A stretch of 64,000 nt of DNA from Bin87 sp965262485 (GTDB taxonomy: Bacteria; Chloroflexota; Dehalococcoidia; Lucifugimonadales; UBA3495): assembly GCA_965262485.1 (NCBI GenBank), contig OZ253540.1, forward strand, positions 1,054,001 through 1,118,000. Direction: 5' to 3'. The position numbers and the translations under genes were made by a program. Every line of letters begins with the position of its first letter. Within the stretch, counting starts at the first letter, position 1. Positions 60,550 to 64,000 of the stretch are shown piece after piece. The notes beneath the pieces were generated by a model that worked only from the letters and a program-made list of their open reading frames with translations, did no database searches and was not told the origin of the DNA.

Positions 60550-61953
60550 CTAGAAATCGCGCACGTCCACGAAGTGGCCGGCGATGGCGGCGGCGGCGGC
60601 CATTTCGGGGCTGACCAGGTGGGTGCGGCCGCCGTTGCCCTGGCGTCCTTCGAAGTTGCGATTGGAGGTGGAAGCGCAACGCTGGCCCGGTTCCAGAATG
60701 TCGGGATTCATGCCCAGGCACATCGAGCAGCCGGCTATGCGCCAGTCAAACCCGGCTTCCTTGAACACCTGATCCAGCCCCTCGGCCTCGGCTTCCATTT
60801 TCACGCGCGCTGACCCGGGAACGACCATGGCGTAAACGTCGGAGCTAACCTGGCGGCCCCTGATTACGTTGGCGGCGGCGCGAAGATCGTCGATGCGGGC
60901 ATTGGTGCAGGCGCCAAGGAACACACGGTCGATTTTGATGTCCTGGATGGCCTGGTTGGCCTCCAGCCCCATGTATTCGAGAGCGCGTTCGGCAGCCTCG
61001 CGTTCACCGGCGGTGGCGAAAGAGGCCGGGTCCGGGATGCGGTCGGTTACGGAGGCCACCATGTCCGGTTTGGTGCCCCAGGTAACGAAGGGTGTCAGTT
61101 CGCTGGCGGGGATCACGACCGTCTTATCGTATGTTGCGCCGGCATCGGTAACGAGGCCACGCCACTCTGCTATTTTTGCTTCCAGCTCGGCTCCCTTGGG
61201 GGCATAGGGCCGGGTCCGAACGTAGTTGAACGTGGTGTCGTCGGGGGCGATCATGCCGGCACGGGCGCCGGCCTCGATGCTCATGTTGCAGACGGTCATG
61301 CGTCCGTCCATCGAGAGAGCGCGAATGGCCTCGCCGGTGTACTCGATCACGTGGCCGGTGCCGCCATTGACACCGATTTTGCCGATGATGCCGAGGATGA
61401 CGTCCTTGGCCGAAACACCGTTGGGCAGCGGGCCGTCGACGCGAATCTCCATGGTCTGGGGTTTGAACTGGCGGAGCGTTTGCGTCGCGAGTACGTGCTC
61501 GACCTCGGAGGTTCCGATACCGACGGCGAAGCAGCCGAGTGCGCCGTGGGTGGAAGTATGGCTATCCCCGCAGACCACGGTTTTGCCGGGCAGCGTGTAT
61601 CCGAGATCGGGACCGATGACATGAACGATGCCCTGATTTTCGCTGAAACGGTCGAAGAAATTCGGCAATTCGAACTCGGCGGCGTTGTGTTCCAAAGCAT
61701 CCAGCTGGGCTTTGGCAATTTCGTCCACGATGGGCCGCGTCAATTCCCAGGTGGGTGTGTTGTGATCGACAGTAGCAACCGTCAGATCGGGACGGCGCAC
61801 CTTGCGACCGGCGAGGCGCAACCCGTCGAATGCCTGGGGTGAGGTGACTTCATGCACCAGGTGCAGGTCAACATAGATGAGGGAGGGCTGCCCAGGTTCC
61901 TCGTGAACCACGTGGGCGTCCCATATTTTCTCGAACATCGTCCTAGCGGCCAT
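60550..61953 (-). CDS. leuC: 3-isopropylmalate dehydratase large subunit
   Basis: 467 aa. HVVHEE...LIYVDLHLVHEVTSPQAF opens the protein, HNTPT follows, and the 4Fe-4S Cys are in CTNARIDDL and AGCSMCLGMNPD with the earlier VCGDSHTSTHGA. It works with LeuD. GGAGG lies before the ATG. The operon continues through a TA-like pair to leuD. Confidence 0.96.
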   Translation of the reverse strand: MAARTMFEKIWDAHVVHEEPGQPSLIYVDLHLVHEVTSPQAFDGLRLAGRKVRRPDLTVATVDHNTPTWELTRPIVDEIAKAQLDALEHNAAEFELPNFFDRFSENQGIVHVIGPDLGYTLPGKTVVCGDSHTSTHGALGCFAVGIGTSEVEHVLATQTLRQFKPQTMEIRVDGPLPNGVSAKDVILGIIGKIGVNGGTGHVIEYTGEAIRALSMDGRMTVCNMSIEAGARAGMIAPDDTTFNYVRTRPYAPKGAELEAKIAEWRGLVTDAGATYDKTVVIPASELTPFVTWGTKPDMVASVTDRIPDPASFATAGEREAAERALEYMGLEANQAIQDIKIDRVFLGACTNARIDDLRAAANVIRGRQVSSDVYAMVVPGSARVKMEAEAEGLDQVFKEAGFDWRIAGCSMCLGMNPDILEPGQRCASTSNRNFEGRQGNGGRTHLVSPEMAAAAAIAGHFVDVRDF

Positions 61954-62079
61954 TGATTTCCTCCAAACTCAACTGATACTGAAAGCCCTGCCATTATAGC
62001 ATCGGCGGCTGGGGTGGAATCCGGCAATCACGTCCGCTTGAGATTGGCAGGGCGGTGCAAAACCGTCATTGTGAACGTA

Positions 62080-62160
62080 GCGTGGCAATCCCGTTGCTGT
62101 ACGGTCGTCCTTCGACAGGCTCAGGATGAGCGGCCGGGTCGTCGGGCGAGGCCGGATGAT
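62080..62160. repeat. Dispersed repeat fragment
   Basis: GTGGCAATCCCGTTGC and TCCTTCGACAGGCTCAGGAT also occur in the 45000 and 56560 elements. No clear terminal repeats bound it here. The 300-base gap from the leuC start to the pseudogene has nothing else. Confidence 0.5.
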
Positions 62161-62253
62161 TCAGATTCGCGATGTTCCAGCCTGCGCCCTTGATGGTGAC
62201 GCCAGGTAGCACGATGATGCTGTTCGCAGGGATAGTTGAGCCGTTGGAATCAT

Positions 62254-63396
62254 CTAAACCGGGTTGGCCGTCGTCGCCTGAGCGTTCTTGCCGGAGCCAT
62301 GCCCGTCGGTGTAGCTCGCCACAACTCGCAGGTACTTGCCCGTGTCGTCCTCGGCCGGCGTGTAGGCGGCCTGGCCTGCGCCCTCGATAGCAGCCCACAC
62401 GCTCAGGTCGGCAGAACTCTCCCACGTCCAGATTACGCCGGTTACGCTGCCGTCCGGATTCGGTCACGTTGGCCGTCACCGCGCTGCCCACCTGCGGCGT
62501 TTCCGTGTCCAAGTCAGCGGTTCCCGCCTCGTCCACGTTGGTGATGGTGATAGCGACTTCGATAGAGTCGTGAATGGCATCGTCCGCCTCGCCGCCGACA
62601 TTCTTGCCGTCGTGAACTGTGACGGTGACGGAGTAGATCGGTGTGGTCTCGTAGTCCAGAGTTGCCCCGGAGGCCACCATAATCTGGCCGGCGTCGTCGA
62701 TGGTGAAGTCGTTGCTGCCCATTAGAGCGTAGGTCAGGGTGTCGCCGTCGGTGGCGGTCACCGGGTCGCCCACGCTCTCCCCGGCCGGCGCGTTCTCCGC
62801 CACGGAGCGGGCGGCGCTTTCCGCCGGGAACTGCGGCTCGTTGTTGGCCGGCGCCGGGGTGGGTGTTGGGGTGAGCGTTGGCGGAGAGCCGTCCACCTTG
62901 TGCCCCGCCTGGTCCGGAAGGGCCGGGTGATTCAGCCTGGCGGCGTTGCCGTCGGTGTCCGAGATGGCGCCCCCCGACCAGTTTGATGTTCCCCCCCGAT
63001 GCTCACACTGTCGTCATCAGCATCGTTGCCCTTGACCTGGTAGGTAAAGATTAGCCTGGCGCCGCCCTGGTCGGAGCGGTCGTATTTGGCCCACCGCTTT
63101 CGATCGCCGACGGCGAGGCGCAGCCGGGGGCCGCCAGTGTCCTGGTTGACGGTAACGGCCACCGGCCCGCTGAAGGTCAAAGCAACGGCGATCGTTTCTT
63201 GGGGGCCATAGACATCGCCGCTGGCGGGGCTGATGATGATAGTGGGGCCGGCGGTGATTTCAGGACGGGCGGCGTCTTCCTGGGCCTGGGTCGGGTCAGC
63301 GGGCAGCGTCCACGGCAGGGCGGCGGCCAGGGCCAGCGCGACGACGCATAATACGACGGCCCGGCACGTTTTTCGGACTTTGTCGAACGCTGACAT
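62254..63396 (-). pseudogene. Secreted cadherin-like protein, three frameshifts
   Basis: The N-terminal part has a signal peptide (AVVLCVVALALAAALPW) and one Ig-like domain. Continuing the sense requires removing one base at each of three places: a 7-C run (62991-62997), a 6-C run (62970-62975) and a T pair (62459-62460) on the plus strand. The restored product has a PTLTPTPTPAPA linker, a cadherin-like domain (AENAPAGESVGDPVTATDGDTLTYAL, VTVHDG) and a final Ig-like domain ending in ATTANPV. It would be a cell-surface adhesion protein if intact. Confidence 0.75.
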
Positions 63397-63473
63397 TTTG
63401 GCTGCCCCTAACAGTCAAAGATACGACTCGGATTCGATCACGGGAAAGGCTGGCAGGGGCGTAGCAACGGGGG

Positions 63474-63587
63474 TGATTGCAAAGTCCCTGGACACCCGCT
63501 GATGGTGAGCTTGTCGAACCATCGGCGACCGTCCTTCGACAGGCTCAGGACGAGCGGGTAGGGTCAACTCCCGTAACTTTGCAATCA
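63474..63587. repeat. Inverted-repeat element related to copy C
   Basis: TGATTGCAAAGT and its exact inverted copy ACTTTGCAATCA bound 114 bp. The interior nearly repeats that of the 56512 element (GAGCTTGTCGAACCATCGGC, CAGGCTCAGGACGAGCGGGT). Flanks GGCGTAGCAACGGGGGTGAT and GGCGTAGCGGCGGGGGTGAT are imperfect direct repeats. It is most of the gap before pepN. Confidence 0.7.
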
Positions 63588-63719
63588 TCCTGGCGTAGCG
63601 GCGGGGGTGATTTCCGGGCCATTCGATTAGGTTGGAGAAGGGATGACGTGGGCGGGGCAGGATTGCGCCTATGATAAACTTGCGTCATCCCGAACTATTA
63701 CAGTCCCGGAGGTAGCCAA

Positions 63720-64000
63720 ATGCCATCCACCGATCCGTTTACCCTGCCACAGAATGTACGTCCGCTGCACTACGACTTGGAATTGACGCCGAACTTTGAC
63801 GATTTCTCGTTCGCTGGTGAAGTCGATATCACCCTGCAAATGGACTCCGGCATTTCGGAGATCCTTCTGAATTCGGACGAGATCGATATTCACGCCGCTA
63901 CGCTGACCTGGACGGACGCAGCAGGCGAGCACGAGCGATCATCGACTGACATTTCCTACGAAACCGAAGCGGAACGCGCCACGATCAGTTTCGGCGGTGG
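63720..64000 (+). CDS. M1-family aminopeptidase, N-terminal fragment
   Basis: The frame is open to the window edge (93 codons). FTLPQNVRPLHYDLELTPNF and FAGEVDITLQM are the N-terminal beta-domain signature of aminopeptidase N-type zinc peptidases; the HEXXH site lies beyond the window. GGAGG is seven bases before the ATG. No signal peptide is seen. Confidence 0.88.
   Translation, partial: MPSTDPFTLPQNVRPLHYDLELTPNFDDFSFAGEVDITLQMDSGISEILLNSDEIDIHAATLTWTDAAGEHERSSTDISYETEAERATISFGG

Overview
The window reads as a gene-dense chromosomal piece of an uncultivated Chloroflexota bacterium, most like the SAR202/Dehalococcoidia side of the phylum. That placement is inference from gene content: a class II (B12-dependent) ribonucleotide reductase with NrdR, two tandem ClpP genes before ClpX, an rsmH-ftsA-ftsZ string with no murein-synthesis genes in it, a dprA-topA-xerC run, and many CoA-transferases and crotonases. 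No rRNA, tRNA, CRISPR array, prophage or intact transposase is visible.

Layout. 1-7.1 kb: two tandem VOC (glyoxalase-fold) genes and an unknown gene, then a leftward block of housekeeping genes (NHL propeller, pepA, P-loop kinase, yggT, proC, pdxA). 7.2-15.4 kb: leftward rsmH-ftsA-ftsZ, then nrdR and nrdJ with two unknown small genes around nrdR. 15.9-20.2 kb: rightward tig-clpP-clpP-clpX. 20.2-28.7 kb: a compact leftward run dprA-topA-xerC-aroQ-efp-xseA-xseB-formyltransferase, converging on clpX. 28.8-40.4 kb: GMC oxidoreductase, SMP-30 propeller, DM13 protein, SirB1-like protein, zinc ribbon, SDR, a CopD-like membrane protein, a Moco-domain protein, a two-component pair and fmdB-groES-groEL. 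40.8-44.9 kb: MFS carrier, RidA, and a thiamine operon (thiG-thiE-thiS plus a small gene) behind a TPP riboswitch with its own terminator. 45.2-59.3 kb: an accessory acyl-CoA metabolism region with a class I CoA-transferase operon carrying a degenerate fused subunit, two crotonases with a PHP phosphoesterase and an acyl-CoA ligase, a ketopantoate-reductase-like gene, a TPP-dependent decarboxylase/synthase-like gene, and a class III CoA-transferase pair. 59.4-62 kb: leuC and leuD with a zinc-finger/DUF4258 toxin-antitoxin-like pair between them. 62-64 kb: a frameshifted secreted cadherin-like gene and the start of an M1 aminopeptidase.

Repeats. The second half holds many short non-autonomous palindromic elements. 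Three have CAGGGC-type terminal inverted repeats with 9-10 bp target duplications (34379-34557, 40447-40665, 56512-56633). Two near-identical copies bounded by CTAG (53047-53247 and 54403-54577) lie in the same orientation around a two-gene segment, and each provides the TAG stop codon of the neighbouring gene.

The strongest leads are the degenerate/active subunit pairing in both CoA-transferase systems, the TA-like pair inside leuCD, the CTAG elements at stop codons, an EF-P whose modified-lysine position is glutamine, an apparent ATA start for the FmdB protein, and the triple-frameshifted surface protein. No single locus here can be shown from sequence alone to be a new defence or regulatory system.
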